Part shown: positions 18,036-27,037 of the stretch, piece by piece | How the letters are laid out: the number at the start of each line of letters is the position of its first letter | How positions within the stretch are numbered: position 1 is the stretch's first letter | Source: an uncultured Rikenellaceae bacterium | Lineage (GTDB): Bacteria; Bacteroidota; Bacteroidia; Bacteroidales; Rikenellaceae | Length of the DNA: 64,000 bases | Assembly: GCA_947038405.1 (NCBI GenBank) | Contig: CAMQVY010000005.1 | Span: 33,142 to 97,141, forward strand | Reading direction: 5' to 3' | The notes under the pieces: generated by a model | Seen by the model: the letters and a program-made list of their open reading frames with translations, nothing else | The model's database searches: none | What the model was told of the DNA's origin: nothing | Translations under genes and position numbers: made by a program

Positions 18036-19817
18036 ATGAATATAGAACAATTACTTCAGCAGAGAGCATTAGATGCAGTCTCAACACTTTATGCAATAGA
18101 TCAGCAAGATTTAGTGCAGATACAGAAAACACGTAAAGAGTTTGTGGGAGATTTTACCCTTGTTGTGTTTCCTATTTTGAGACAAAGTAAGAAGTCTCCA
18201 GAAGCAACAGCAAATGAAATTGGTGAATTGATGGTTGCTAATAGCCCTGAAATTGACTCTTTTAATGTTGTTAAGGGTTTTCTAAACCTCTCGATGACTT
18301 CGTTATTCTGGACAGATGCACTAAATAGAGTCGTTGAGGATGCTAATTTTGGTGTTGCTGCGAGTACAAATAAGACTATAATGGTTGAGTACTCATCGCC
18401 TAATACAAATAAACCACTACATTTAGGTCATATTCGTAATAACCTTTTAGGATACTCTGTTTCTCAAATCTTGAAGGCTAATGGTCATAATGTTATCAAA
18501 GTAAATCTAGTTAACGATAGAGGTATTCATATCTGTAAGAGTATGCTTGCATGGCAGAAATTTGGTAATGGAGAGACACCACAATCAACTGGAATGAAGG
18601 GTGACCATCTTGTTGGTAAGTATTATGTTGAGTTTGATAAGCACTATAAAAGTGAGATCAAATTATTGATGGAGCAGGGTATGAGTGAGGATGATGCCAA
18701 GAAAAATGCGCCAATGATACTTGAAGCTCAAGACATGTTGCGTAAGTGGGAGGCAAAGGATAGTGAAGTATACTCTCTTTGGGAGACAATGAACGCATGG
18801 GTGTATGCTGGTTTTGATGTAACTTATAAAGCTTTAGGTGTTGATTTTGATAAAATATACTATGAGTCTCAAACATATCTTTTAGGTAAAAGTATTGTTG
18901 ATGAGGGTTTAAATAGGGGTGTTTTCTTCCGCAAAGAGGATAATTCAATTTGGATAGACCTTGAGGCTGATGGTTTAGATCAGAAATTGCTTCTTAGAGC
19001 AGATGGAACGGCTGTTTATATGACTCAAGATTTAGGTACTGCTGTTACTCGTTTTGAAGAGAATAAGCTAGATGATTTGATATATGTAGTTGGTAATGAG
19101 CAAAATTATCACTTCCAAGTTCTAAAATTAATACTTAGTAAGTTAGGTCATAAGTGGTCAGATAATATTTCGCATCTTTCATATGGTATGGTCGAATTGC
19201 CAGAGGGTAAGATGAAATCTCGTGAGGGTACTGTTGTTGATGCAGATGAATTAGTTGCAGAGATGGTTGAGACTGCAAGAGATATGTCTAATGAACTTGG
19301 TAAGTTAGATAGCTGTACGGAAGATGAGGCTACAAAAATATGTAATATGGTTGGCTTAGGTGCGCTAAAATACTTTATTCTTAAAGTAGACCCTCGTAAG
19401 ACAATGTTGTTTGATCCAAAGGAATCTATCGATTTTAATGGTAATACAGGACCATTTATACAGTATACTCATGCGCGTATATGTTCAATACTACGTAAGG
19501 CTGAGGAGGCTAAAATTAACTTTGAAGGTAGTGTTGATATGGGAGCATTATCACCAGTGGAGATTACTCTTGTTAAGATGATCGTTGATTATCCTGCGGC
19601 AGTTAAGCAGGCTGGAGAGACATTCTCACCAGCAATTGTAGGTAGTTATGTATATGACTTAGTTAAGTTATTCAATAGCTACTACCATGATAATCCTATT
19701 ATAAAAGAGGAGAATGTTGAGGTTCGTAAAGCTAAGTTGATTTTATCTGCTCAAATTGCAAAAATTATCGCAAAAGGTATGAATCTAATGGGTATTGATG
19801 TCCCTGAAAGAATGTAA
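18036..19817 (+). CDS. argS: Arginyl-tRNA synthetase
   Basis: Class I aminoacyl-tRNA synthetase that charges tRNA-Arg. The N-terminal Add-1 domain is about residues 1-100. The HIGH-type motif is HLGH in SSPNTNKPLHLGHIRNN (near residue 125), the KMSKS-type loop is KMKSREG, and the C-terminal DALR anticodon-binding domain contains the characteristic HARICSILRKA segment. The length of 593 aa is normal. It is a single gene with its own promoter and a terminator-like hairpin. Confidence 0.97.
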   Translation: MNIEQLLQQRALDAVSTLYAIDQQDLVQIQKTRKEFVGDFTLVVFPILRQSKKSPEATANEIGELMVANSPEIDSFNVVKGFLNLSMTSLFWTDALNRVVEDANFGVAASTNKTIMVEYSSPNTNKPLHLGHIRNNLLGYSVSQILKANGHNVIKVNLVNDRGIHICKSMLAWQKFGNGETPQSTGMKGDHLVGKYYVEFDKHYKSEIKLLMEQGMSEDDAKKNAPMILEAQDMLRKWEAKDSEVYSLWETMNAWVYAGFDVTYKALGVDFDKIYYESQTYLLGKSIVDEGLNRGVFFRKEDNSIWIDLEADGLDQKLLLRADGTAVYMTQDLGTAVTRFEENKLDDLIYVVGNEQNYHFQVLKLILSKLGHKWSDNISHLSYGMVELPEGKMKSREGTVVDADELVAEMVETARDMSNELGKLDSCTEDEATKICNMVGLGALKYFILKVDPRKTMLFDPKESIDFNGNTGPFIQYTHARICSILRKAEEAKINFEGSVDMGALSPVEITLVKMIVDYPAAVKQAGETFSPAIVGSYVYDLVKLFNSYYHDNPIIKEENVEVRKAKLILSAQIAKIIAKGMNLMGIDVPERM

Positions 19818-19881
19818 TATTTACTCTATTTTATCTGCTTGCAACTATTTGGTGTTGTTTGCATGTTAGAGTTAAAGAAGT

Positions 19882-19925
19882 AAGAAGCTGTCTCAAAATT
19901 AGCATTTTGGGCAGCTTCTTTTATT
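19882..19925 (+). terminator. Terminator of argS
   Basis: A 9-bp stem (19882-19890 with 19912-19920), with further weaker pairing inward (CAAAAT/ATTTTG), followed by TTTTATT. Confidence 0.75.
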
Positions 19926-19959
19926 AAATACATTTAAGCCATAACTTGTAATGATTTCG

Positions 19960-19967
19960 TATCTTTG
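19960..19967 (+). promoter_or_regulatory. -7 box of the helicase gene; decides its start
   Basis: TATCTTTG. An upstream in-frame TTG at 19965 falls inside this box, so translation must start downstream, most simply at the ATG at 20007. Confidence 0.55.
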
Positions 19968-20006
19968 TCTCTTGAAGCAATGCTGTTAATTAATTATACA
20001 ATAATT

Positions 20007-21203
20007 ATGAATTTTGAAACACTGGGACTAACCTCTAATTTAATTAGTCAACTCAATAAATATAATATATCAGAGCCTACAGAGATTCAGCATGTAGTTA
20101 TTCCTAAAATACTATCTGGAGATAGTGTATTAGCGACATCTCAGACAGGAAGTGGTAAGACACTTGCCTATCTTCTGCCATTAGTGCAGTTAATAACGAC
20201 ACAAAAGGTAGATAATGAGATTCAAGCGGTGATTTTGGCTCCTACACGCGAACTTGCTCAGCAAATTGGAGAGGTTTGTGAGATGTTATGTGAGGTTACC
20301 GATTTACTACATACGGTTTTGTATGGTGGTGTTGAGTATGCACCACAGGTAGAGTCTTTAAGTCGCATACCTCATATTATTATTGCAACTCCCGGTAGAG
20401 TGATAGACCTACTGGAACAGAGTCTCTTTACTATGAGTGATCTGAAATATTTTGTGTTAGATGAAGTGGATCAAATGCTAGATTTAGGTTTTAGAGAGCC
20501 AATATTAAATCTTTCAAAGTTGAGGGCAAAGAGTGCAATGACGTTATGTTTCTCTGCAACAATACCAGAGAAAGTGAGCCAAATAGTTTTTGAGTTAGAT
20601 GGTAATATTGAAAATATAAGTATAGATAATCAAAAATTAGCTGTTGAATTAATTGAGCAGTTTGGATATTTTGTGGAGCAGCGCATGATGGACCCACTAC
20701 TACTTCATGTATTAAGGAGCGAGAAGCCGCAACATGTTATTCTATTTACTCGCTCACGCAAAATGGCAGATAGGCTTGCGAAGTTACTTGTAGAGAACAA
20801 TATGAGTGCTGAGGCTATGCATAGCGACCGTTCGCAAACAGCTCGACAATATATCTTAGGACGATTTAAATCTGGAGAGACTCGGATTATTGTTGCGACA
20901 GACCTTATTGCACGAGGTATTGATGTTGAGAATGTGACTCATGTCATTAACTATGGATTACCCCAAGATCCTGAGCAATACATACATCGTATAGGTCGTA
21001 CGGGGAGAGCTGGTCGCACTGGGAAGGCTATTTCGCTGTGTTGTCCTATTGAGAAAACTCTTCTTGGAGCTACATGTAAGCTAATGAAGCAACACATCAC
21101 AATGAACACAAACCATCCTTATCAAACAGCGGAACTAACTAAATTGATGGCTCTAAATGATGCTCCAATAAAGTCAGATAAGTTGAAAAGGAGACGTAAG
21201 TAA
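20007..21203 (+). CDS. DEAD-box RNA helicase
   Basis: ATP-dependent RNA helicase of the RhlE/SrmB type, for ribosome assembly or RNA turnover. Motifs in order from MNFETLGL: Q motif (EPTEIQ), motif I ASQTGSGKT, Ia PTRELA, Ib TPGRV, motif II DEVD in place of DEAD, motif III SAT, and the C-terminal motifs VATDLIARGID and HRIGRTGRAG. The protein is about 398 aa and ends in a short basic tail (KLKRRRK) rather than a long RNA-binding domain. The start was placed at 20007 because a longer frame from 19965 would begin inside the promoter. The DEVD variant keeps the catalytic D and E. Confidence 0.93.
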   Translation: MNFETLGLTSNLISQLNKYNISEPTEIQHVVIPKILSGDSVLATSQTGSGKTLAYLLPLVQLITTQKVDNEIQAVILAPTRELAQQIGEVCEMLCEVTDLLHTVLYGGVEYAPQVESLSRIPHIIIATPGRVIDLLEQSLFTMSDLKYFVLDEVDQMLDLGFREPILNLSKLRAKSAMTLCFSATIPEKVSQIVFELDGNIENISIDNQKLAVELIEQFGYFVEQRMMDPLLLHVLRSEKPQHVILFTRSRKMADRLAKLLVENNMSAEAMHSDRSQTARQYILGRFKSGETRIIVATDLIARGIDVENVTHVINYGLPQDPEQYIHRIGRTGRAGRTGKAISLCCPIEKTLLGATCKLMKQHITMNTNHPYQTAELTKLMALNDAPIKSDKLKRRRK

Positions 21204-21235
21204 ATAGGTTTTAAATAGATATTTAACAGTAAAAA

Positions 21236-21895
21236 ATGGGAATTAAATTAGTAATATTCGATCTTGACGGAACTCTTATTAACTCAATAGGAGGTTTGTC
21301 TGCGGCTTGTAATGCTGCGCTTGAGACAAATGGGTTTCCGACACATAGTGATGCTGATTACTGTCAAATGGTTGGGAATGGTATTGGTAAGCTAGTTGAG
21401 CGAGCTATGCCAGAACATATGCGTACAGAAGAAAATATTCACAATATTAAAAATGAGTTTCTACAATTCTATACAAATAATATATCATTGAATACTTCTC
21501 CATATAGTGGAGTTACACAGCTACTTTCTGATTTAGAGAGGCTGGGTGTTATACTTGCTGTTGCATCGAACAAATTTCATAGTGGTACAGTAGAATTGGT
21601 TAAAACCTTTTTTGGTGATAATCTCTTCATAGCTGTTTCGGGTAACATCGAGGGTACTCCTCTTAAACCACATCCCCAAATTGTGGAGGATATTATAACT
21701 AAATCGGGAGTGTTAAAGAGTGAGGTACTTTATGTTGGAGATTCTGACGTTGATATAGAGACGGCTCGTAATGCAGGTGTTACAAGTGTTGGTGTTAGTT
21801 GGGGTTTACGAGGTCGTGAGGAGCTAATTGCGGCAAAGGCTGATGTCATTATTGATTATGCACACCAACTACTGGATTATGTGAAAGAGTCGTAA
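21236..21895 (+). CDS. HAD-family phosphatase, phosphoglycolate phosphatase-like
   Basis: Cytoplasmic haloacid dehalogenase-type phosphatase of 219 aa. The nucleophile motif FDLDGTLINS is near residues 8-17 (D9 nucleophile, D11 acid), motif II is VASNK, the lysine lies in TPLKPHP, and motif IV is YVGDSDVDIETA. The cap is helical (C1), as in Gph. It may hydrolyse 2-phosphoglycolate or another small phosphate ester. It starts 32 nt after the helicase gene and is probably cotranscribed. The exact substrate is not determined. Confidence 0.88.
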   Translation: MGIKLVIFDLDGTLINSIGGLSAACNAALETNGFPTHSDADYCQMVGNGIGKLVERAMPEHMRTEENIHNIKNEFLQFYTNNISLNTSPYSGVTQLLSDLERLGVILAVASNKFHSGTVELVKTFFGDNLFIAVSGNIEGTPLKPHPQIVEDIITKSGVLKSEVLYVGDSDVDIETARNAGVTSVGVSWGLRGREELIAAKADVIIDYAHQLLDYVKES

Positions 21896-21897
21896 TA

Positions 21898-21940
21898 ATT
21901 CGCTGCATTTATGTAGTGCCACTCGAATAGGGTAGTTATG
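21898..21940 (+). repeat. Dispersed intergenic element after the HAD phosphatase gene
   Basis: Starts 2 nt after the stop, in sense orientation. It folds into two small hairpins: CTGCA (21903-21907) with TGTAG (21912-21916), and ACTC (21921-21924) with GGGT (21930-21933) around loop GAATA. These correspond to CTGCG/CGCAG and GCCC/GGGC in the 26-kb array, with several paired changes. It also aligns over about 43 nt with the element after purC. Confidence 0.55.
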
Positions 21941-21964
21941 TCAAATCATGCGATCTATAAAGTC

Positions 21965-22546
21965 TTATAATATACTTCTCTTTAAGCGACTCAGATGCAC
22001 AGGTGTAATGTTCAGATAAGACGCAATGTAGTGTTGTGAAATGCGCTGAAGTATGTCGGGAAACTGACATTTCATATTATTATACCTTTCGAGTGGAGTT
22101 AGCATGTATATGTCCTGAATTACACCACTCCATAGAAAGAAGTATTTTTCAGCAATTATTCGTCCTAGTTTCTCTCCCTCACGTATGGATTTATATGTAT
22201 CATTCAGCATATCGATAGATATTAACGCTAGATTAGTATCTTCTAGTGCTTGGATTGAGTATTTAGAGTGTGAGCCTTTTAGGAAACTTTCATAGTCTGT
22301 GGCGAAAGTATTCTCAAGAGAGAAGTGAAAAGTCTTCTCTTCTCCATTCTCATTTGTAAAATATGTTCTTAACACTCCATTAAGGACAAAATAGATATCG
22401 GAAGACAAAGAGCCTTCCGACAAAACTATTTCTCCCTTGCGAACTTTTCGGAATCGTAACATTGATGAGAAATAATCCCACTCATCATCATTAAGTTCCA
22501 CATATTGAGATAATAACTCTCGAATACTTTCATTAGCAGAGTTCAT
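21965..22546 (-). CDS. Crp/Fnr-family transcriptional regulator
   Basis: A 193-aa protein with an N-terminal cyclic-nucleotide-binding-like beta roll (GEIVLSEGSLSSDIYFVLNG near residues 38-57) and a C-terminal helix-turn-helix ending in YLNITPVHLSRLKR. This short form is common in Bacteroidetes, and ligand residues for cAMP are not obvious. No cysteine cluster for an Fe-S centre is seen. It lies 2 nt after the aldehyde dehydrogenase gene, so it is last in a three-gene operon. It may regulate that operon, a guess from position. Confidence 0.88.
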   Translation of the reverse strand: MNSANESIRELLSQYVELNDDEWDYFSSMLRFRKVRKGEIVLSEGSLSSDIYFVLNGVLRTYFTNENGEEKTFHFSLENTFATDYESFLKGSHSKYSIQALEDTNLALISIDMLNDTYKSIREGEKLGRIIAEKYFFLWSGVIQDIYMLTPLERYNNMKCQFPDILQRISQHYIASYLNITPVHLSRLKRSIL

Positions 22547-22548
22547 AA

Positions 22549-23907
22549 TTATAGAATACGTTTCATTAGCTTAAAATACTTGAATGGTGCATATTTGAAT
22601 GGTAGGTCAATCCATTCTGGTGTATTCACAACTCCTCTTCTATTGCTAAATGTTAAAAAACTATCCTTACCATGATACTTGCCCATTCCGCTACTTCCAA
22701 CTCCTCCAAAAGGTAGATTGTGATTCGCTATGTGCATTAAGGTATCATTTATGCACATACCACCAGAAGTTGTCCTATTCATAATTTTTTTACCTCCTTT
22801 GCCAAAATAGTATAGAGCTAAAGGCTTCTCTTTATTGTCAAGATAATCAAAGACTTCTGTTATGTTATCGAAGGTCATAACGGGTAAAATAGGACCAAAT
22901 ATCTCATCCTGCATAATCAATGAGTCCGAGTGAATATTATCTATGATTGTAGGTGCAATATATCTGTCATTCTCATTGATTTCTCCGCCACAATATATGT
23001 CACCCTCATTCATCAGCTCTTTGAGTCTGTCCATAGCACCTTTGTTTATGATGCGTGGATATACTCGACTTTCACTGACTTTTTCACCATACATTTCAGT
23101 TATTTTACTCTTTAGTTTGGTTAGTAGAGTATCTTTTATGCTTTTATGTACAAATAGATAATCGGGAGCAATACAAGTTTGTCCAGCATTGATAAATTTA
23201 CCCCAAACTATTCGACTGGCAGTAATTTCTAAATCTGCATCACAATCAACTATACATGGACTCTTACCACCTAATTCCAAAATTAATGGAGTTAGATTAT
23301 CAGCCGCCGCTCTGCTTACTATTTTACCTAAAGCTGTGCTTCCAGTGAAAAATATAATATCAAACTTCTGTTCAAGTAGTGCTCCATTAACCTCTCTTCC
23401 TCCTAATACGATGTCAATATAATTAGGGTCATACAACTCCTTAACCATCTTTTCGATTAGCGTTGCAGTTGCATCAGCATTAGGAGAGGGTTTCAACATG
23501 GCGCAGCATCCAGATGAAATAGCACCAATTAATGGATTGAAAACCAATTGAAAAGGGTAATTCCATGGTGCAATGATTAATGCAACTCCCAAAGGTTCGC
23601 AGACAATACTGCTAGTTGAGGGGAAAAGGTGCATCGGGTTTTTAACCTTTTGAGGCTTAGCCCACTTTTTTAGATGCTTAATATGATTGTCAAGCTCTTG
23701 AAGTACAACGCTAATCTCTGTTAAATAGACCTCTTCAGGGGATTTCCGTAAATCTTCCCATAGAGCCGCTTCGATATCACTCTGCTTCTCTTTAATCAGT
23801 TGCTTTAGTTTAGATAGTTGCTTTAGGCGAAACTTAACACTTTTTGTCTTTTGTGAGCGAAAGAACTCTCTCTGCCCATTTATACTTTTAATTATCCTCT
23901 CTTTCAT
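22549..23907 (-). CDS. Aldehyde dehydrogenase, class 3 type
   Basis: NAD(P)-dependent oxidation of aldehydes to carboxylic acids. It is 452 aa, the short ALDH3 class that includes fatty and aromatic aldehyde dehydrogenases. The cofactor segment is APWNYPF (residues 113-119), followed by FTGSTALG, the catalytic base E211 in LELGGKS and the nucleophile C245 in GQTC. The C-terminus has a basic, hydrophobic tail (PFKYFKLMKRIL) that could associate with membrane. It sits 2 nt after a short-chain dehydrogenase gene. A plausible joint role is stepwise oxidation of an alcohol to an acid, or the reverse. Confidence 0.92.
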   Translation of the reverse strand: MKERIIKSINGQREFFRSQKTKSVKFRLKQLSKLKQLIKEKQSDIEAALWEDLRKSPEEVYLTEISVVLQELDNHIKHLKKWAKPQKVKNPMHLFPSTSSIVCEPLGVALIIAPWNYPFQLVFNPLIGAISSGCCAMLKPSPNADATATLIEKMVKELYDPNYIDIVLGGREVNGALLEQKFDIIFFTGSTALGKIVSRAAADNLTPLILELGGKSPCIVDCDADLEITASRIVWGKFINAGQTCIAPDYLFVHKSIKDTLLTKLKSKITEMYGEKVSESRVYPRIINKGAMDRLKELMNEGDIYCGGEINENDRYIAPTIIDNIHSDSLIMQDEIFGPILPVMTFDNITEVFDYLDNKEKPLALYYFGKGGKKIMNRTTSGGMCINDTLMHIANHNLPFGGVGSSGMGKYHGKDSFLTFSNRRGVVNTPEWIDLPFKYAPFKYFKLMKRIL

Positions 23908-23909
23908 AA

Positions 23910-24716
23910 TTATTTTTTGCGTCCTACAAATTTATCCATTGTTTTATATATTCCCAGTATATTTCCAGCAATGTAGTCAAAAACTGAAACAGGCAGAAGT
24001 GCTTGACCCAATCTCGCAAAGAAATATAGACTACGTGAGATAGATCTCATTTTTACATCTTTTTGTATTGACCTAATAATCGTTGTAGCTGTTTTTTCTG
24101 GATCAAGAATTGGAATTATAGACTGAACTCCATCAAACATACCTGTATTTATGTAGTAAGGCATAATTGTAGTAACCTTTACATTCTTTTTCATCTGCTG
24201 CATCTCAAGACGCAGACTATCTGACCAACCAATAACTGCCCATTTACTTGCTGCATATACCGACATTTTGGGATTCGTTATAAATCCTGCCGAAGATGCA
24301 ATGTTACATATATGTCCTGAATTTTGATTTAGCATACCCTCCAAAAATTGAAGTGTTACATACATCGGAGCATTTGTATTTACATTCATCACACTCTGTA
24401 TATCTGATACAGAATGATCCATAAAATATTTCCCAACAACAATTCCTGCATTATTAATCAATACATCTACAACACCTATCTCTTTTTTTACTTTATCAGC
24501 ACTATTTTCAACCTCATTAATATTCGATATATCAACATAATAACCATAAATATTACCCAGATTGGAGTACTCTTTTATTGTGTCATTAATATTAGACTGG
24601 TTTATATCCCAAATGATGACATTAGCCATGTTCTCTAACATCTTTCTGGCAATTATCTTGCCAATACCCGATGCGCCACCAGTAATTAGTACATTTTTAT
24701 CCTTAAAATCTTTCAT
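23910..24716 (-). CDS. Short-chain dehydrogenase/reductase
   Basis: Classical SDR of 268 aa with a Rossmann fold. The cofactor motif TGGASGIG is at residues 13-20, NNAG is near residue 88, the catalytic serine precedes AGF, and YAASK (about residues 154-158) provides Tyr and Lys. The C-terminal extension is hydrophobic and basic, as in SDRs acting on lipophilic alcohols such as retinol or fatty alcohols, so the substrate may be lipid-like. It is first gene of an operon with aldehyde dehydrogenase and a Crp-type regulator, with a recognisable promoter at 24733-24763. Confidence 0.9.
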   Translation of the reverse strand: MKDFKDKNVLITGGASGIGKIIARKMLENMANVIIWDINQSNINDTIKEYSNLGNIYGYYVDISNINEVENSADKVKKEIGVVDVLINNAGIVVGKYFMDHSVSDIQSVMNVNTNAPMYVTLQFLEGMLNQNSGHICNIASSAGFITNPKMSVYAASKWAVIGWSDSLRLEMQQMKKNVKVTTIMPYYINTGMFDGVQSIIPILDPEKTATTIIRSIQKDVKMRSISRSLYFFARLGQALLPVSVFDYIAGNILGIYKTMDKFVGRKK

Positions 24717-24732
24717 CCCTTTAATTTTAATG

Positions 24733-24763
24733 CAAAATTAGATAACTAAAGGTGTCGCTGCAA
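24733..24763 (-). promoter_or_regulatory. Promoter of the SDR/ALDH/Crp operon
   Basis: Minus-strand -7 box TAATTTTG (24740-24733), with TTG at 24763-24761 and 20 bp between. The leader is very short, about 10 nt. Confidence 0.55.
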
Positions 24764-24860
24764 TAACATTTGTTAATATATACATAAAAGTTTCTCGGAA
24801 TCGTAAACTAAATCCGTGCAGAGGGTAGGGTATTTATAATACTATATAGTTAGTTTGGAT

Positions 24861-26054
24861 CTATTTGCGGATTGAACGAAGCTCTTTTAATATGATAATT
24901 TGCATAGTACCAACAACAGTAATGTATAATCCGAGTACTATAATTAATGGTATCCATATGTTACTACCCATGTTGCTAACGCCAAGGTACTCGGTCATAG
25001 TAGGTAGGTATAGTTGTCTTGCAAGTAGACTTAGAATATAAGCTAAGACAAAACTACATGAACTAAGAAGTAGTGTTGCTTTCATGTATGGTCTAAAGAT
25101 ACTCTTGAGTGGAAAACCTAATATAAATAGATTGAAAATTTTGATTCTGTTTCGTTCGATAAGCAAAAAGAGACTTAATACTAATAGAATGAGAGACATA
25201 ATAGTAATAATAATACCTATGAACAGTGTTACGCTTACAATAAATGTGACTGTTTTACTGACAGTTTCATAATCGAAAACCTTATTTTCAATCTCGTAAC
25301 CATTTGATTTAAGATTGCTTAATATAGATTCACTCTGTTTTGGATCTACACTAGCTATTAATCTATTCGGATCAGTTTTACCTTTGTTTGTAAAGTTTTC
25401 ATTTCCCCAAACAACAAACTCTTTCGGTGCAAGAATTGTATTTATTCTCGATGAAAAACCAACTACATATCCATTGAACGAGTGGCTGTTGCCCATATGG
25501 TCATATACAGTTATATCTAATTTGATACTTTGGATTAACTCATCTGATAGTTTTGGTAGACCTGTCGCTGGAGCAAAGCCAAAGTTATATAAATTTATAT
25601 AGTTTTTTGGGACTATTATCGGGATCTCTTTGCTATTGGGAGTGAATGTCCATCGGTCGCTTTTAACATCAATATACTCTGCATCAACAGACTCGAAGAA
25701 CATCTCTGTTGTGTAGCCCATGCCTCTTGAGCTTATTGAAACTCCTGCTTGAACCCTAAAATTACTTGAAGTGAAATCACCAACACTACCAATGCCATCC
25801 ATATCTTTTATCTCATTTATTTCATCGTTTGAAAATGAGAGATTGGATGAAAATAGTCCTGAGAGAGTACCAACTTTTTTAGTCAGAATAATATACTCAG
25901 ACTCCAAGGTTGTTTTCTCAAGGGCTTTTCGTACATCGAAAAAAAATTGAACGGATATTACAACAATTGCGACACCGACAATCTGCGTAAGCATGAAACA
26001 TAGTATTCGTTTTTTTGAGAGCTCACCAAGGAGTAAACTGTATATCTTATTCAT
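24861..26054 (-). CDS. FtsX-like ABC transporter permease
   Basis: A 397-aa membrane protein with the MacB/LolC/FtsX layout. One N-terminal helix (about residues 17-37) is followed by a large extracytoplasmic domain of about 220 residues (position about 40-265), then three helices (about 270-300, 320-345 and 360-390). Such permeases couple a cytoplasmic ATPase to work in the periplasm, for example lipoprotein release, peptide export or control of hydrolases. The matching ATPase gene lies upstream, separated by a 340-nt tandem repeat. The substrate is unknown. Confidence 0.85.
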   Translation of the reverse strand: MNKIYSLLLGELSKKRILCFMLTQIVGVAIVVISVQFFFDVRKALEKTTLESEYIILTKKVGTLSGLFSSNLSFSNDEINEIKDMDGIGSVGDFTSSNFRVQAGVSISSRGMGYTTEMFFESVDAEYIDVKSDRWTFTPNSKEIPIIVPKNYINLYNFGFAPATGLPKLSDELIQSIKLDITVYDHMGNSHSFNGYVVGFSSRINTILAPKEFVVWGNENFTNKGKTDPNRLIASVDPKQSESILSNLKSNGYEIENKVFDYETVSKTVTFIVSVTLFIGIIITIMSLILLVLSLFLLIERNRIKIFNLFILGFPLKSIFRPYMKATLLLSSCSFVLAYILSLLARQLYLPTMTEYLGVSNMGSNIWIPLIIVLGLYITVVGTMQIIILKELRSIRK

Positions 26055-26077
26055 AATTTATAAATTTGTTGGTTTTT

Positions 26078-26392
26078 GGAAACTAGGCTAAGAACTGCCC
26101 TCCGCGGGCTACGCTGCGTGATCGCAGAGAACTTATACATTATAACAAACTAAACTCACTAAAAATTTGGTCAAACTTTATAAAGTTTGTTGCCAAAGGC
26201 AGTTTTGTAAGACTAGACTACGAACTGCCCTTCGCGGGCTGCGCTGCGTGATCGCAGAGAACTCATACATTATAACAAACTAAACTCACTAAAAATTTGG
26301 TCAAACTTTATAAAGTTTGTCGCCAAAGGCAGTTTTGTAAAACTAGACTACGAACTGCCCTTCGCGGGCTGCGCTGCGTGATCGCAGAGAAC
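26078..26392 (-). repeat. Tandem repeat of 130-bp units with hairpins
   Basis: Two complete 130-bp units (26093-26222 and 26223-26352; five differences by eye) followed by a 40-bp partial unit (26353-26392). The left edge is a degraded piece starting near 26078. Each unit contains CTGCG/CGCAG and GCCC/GGGC hairpins, an 18-bp perfect palindrome (CAAACTTTATAAAGTTTG), and GGCAGTT paired with AACTGCC of the next unit. Read on the minus strand the array starts 3 nt after the ATPase stop and ends 23 nt before the permease start. It accounts for nearly all of this gap of over 300 bases. Confidence 0.95.
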
Positions 26393-26395
26393 AGA

Positions 26396-27037
26396 TTATA
26401 AATAAATAATTTTATCGTATTCCATTACCATATCTTTACCTATTGAGGTGACTATAACTCCAGCCCCAGTCTCTTTAACTTCCTCCATAAGGAGTTTTGA
26501 TACCTCCATAGAGGTGTTGTCATCAAGGTGACTCGTTGGTTCGTCAAGAACAATAAAGTCGAATGGTTGACATAGTGCTCTGATTAATGCTACACGTTGT
26601 TTTTGCCCATATGATAGTTTTGATACTAGAAAATCCTCTCTTTGTCCAAGTCCAAGCCTTGCCATCGAAGAGGTAATCCACTCATTAGTACGGTAGTTAG
26701 TAAGAGAGTTCTTAATTAAAATATTCTCAATGGCAGACATTCCGTCAAATAGCATGAGACCTTGAGGTAGATAAGACAAACACGTTTGGCGCAGAGAGCT
26801 CCAACTCTCTGCATCAAACGTGTTTATATTCTTTTCATCAAAGCAAATTGCACCTTTATAATCATCTCTATATCCTATAATATAGCTACAAAAAGATGAT
26901 TTTCCACGACCTGATTCCGATTTTACGAGGTATTTTTTACCCTTTTCAAATACAATATCATTACCCCATAGTGATGAGTTTGTCTCCATATCAGAGAATA
27001 CCCTTGGGATGCAACCGTTTAATTTTATAGTTATCAT
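26396..27037 (-). CDS. ABC transporter ATP-binding protein
   Basis: A 213-aa ATPase of the LolD/MacB/FtsE size class. The Walker A form is SGRGKSS near residues 39-45, the Q-loop is in LSYLPQG, the signature is LSYGQKQRVAL and Walker B is FIVLDEPTSHLD. The signature has Y in place of the usual second S of LSGGQ. The start codon follows the DUF4836 stop with no gap, so the two are translationally coupled. It should drive the FtsX-like permease encoded after the repeat array. Confidence 0.9.
   Translation of the reverse strand: MITIKLNGCIPRVFSDMETNSSLWGNDIVFEKGKKYLVKSESGRGKSSFCSYIIGYRDDYKGAICFDEKNINTFDAESWSSLRQTCLSYLPQGLMLFDGMSAIENILIKNSLTNYRTNEWITSSMARLGLGQREDFLVSKLSYGQKQRVALIRALCQPFDFIVLDEPTSHLDDNTSMEVSKLLMEEVKETGAGVIVTSIGKDMVMEYDKIIYL

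Noticed and set aside
19965..20006. N-terminal extension of the DEAD-box helicase from a TTG start
   Set aside because: The start would lie inside the TATCTTTG promoter box, and the 14 extra residues are not part of the family's conserved N-terminus.
20463..20474. DEVD in place of DEAD in the helicase as a sign of inactivity
   Set aside because: Only the third residue differs; the catalytic D and E and all other motifs are intact, and such variants occur in active helicases.
26078..26392. CRISPR array
   Set aside because: The units are contiguous 130-bp copies without unique spacers, the hairpins are inside the unit, and no cas gene is near.
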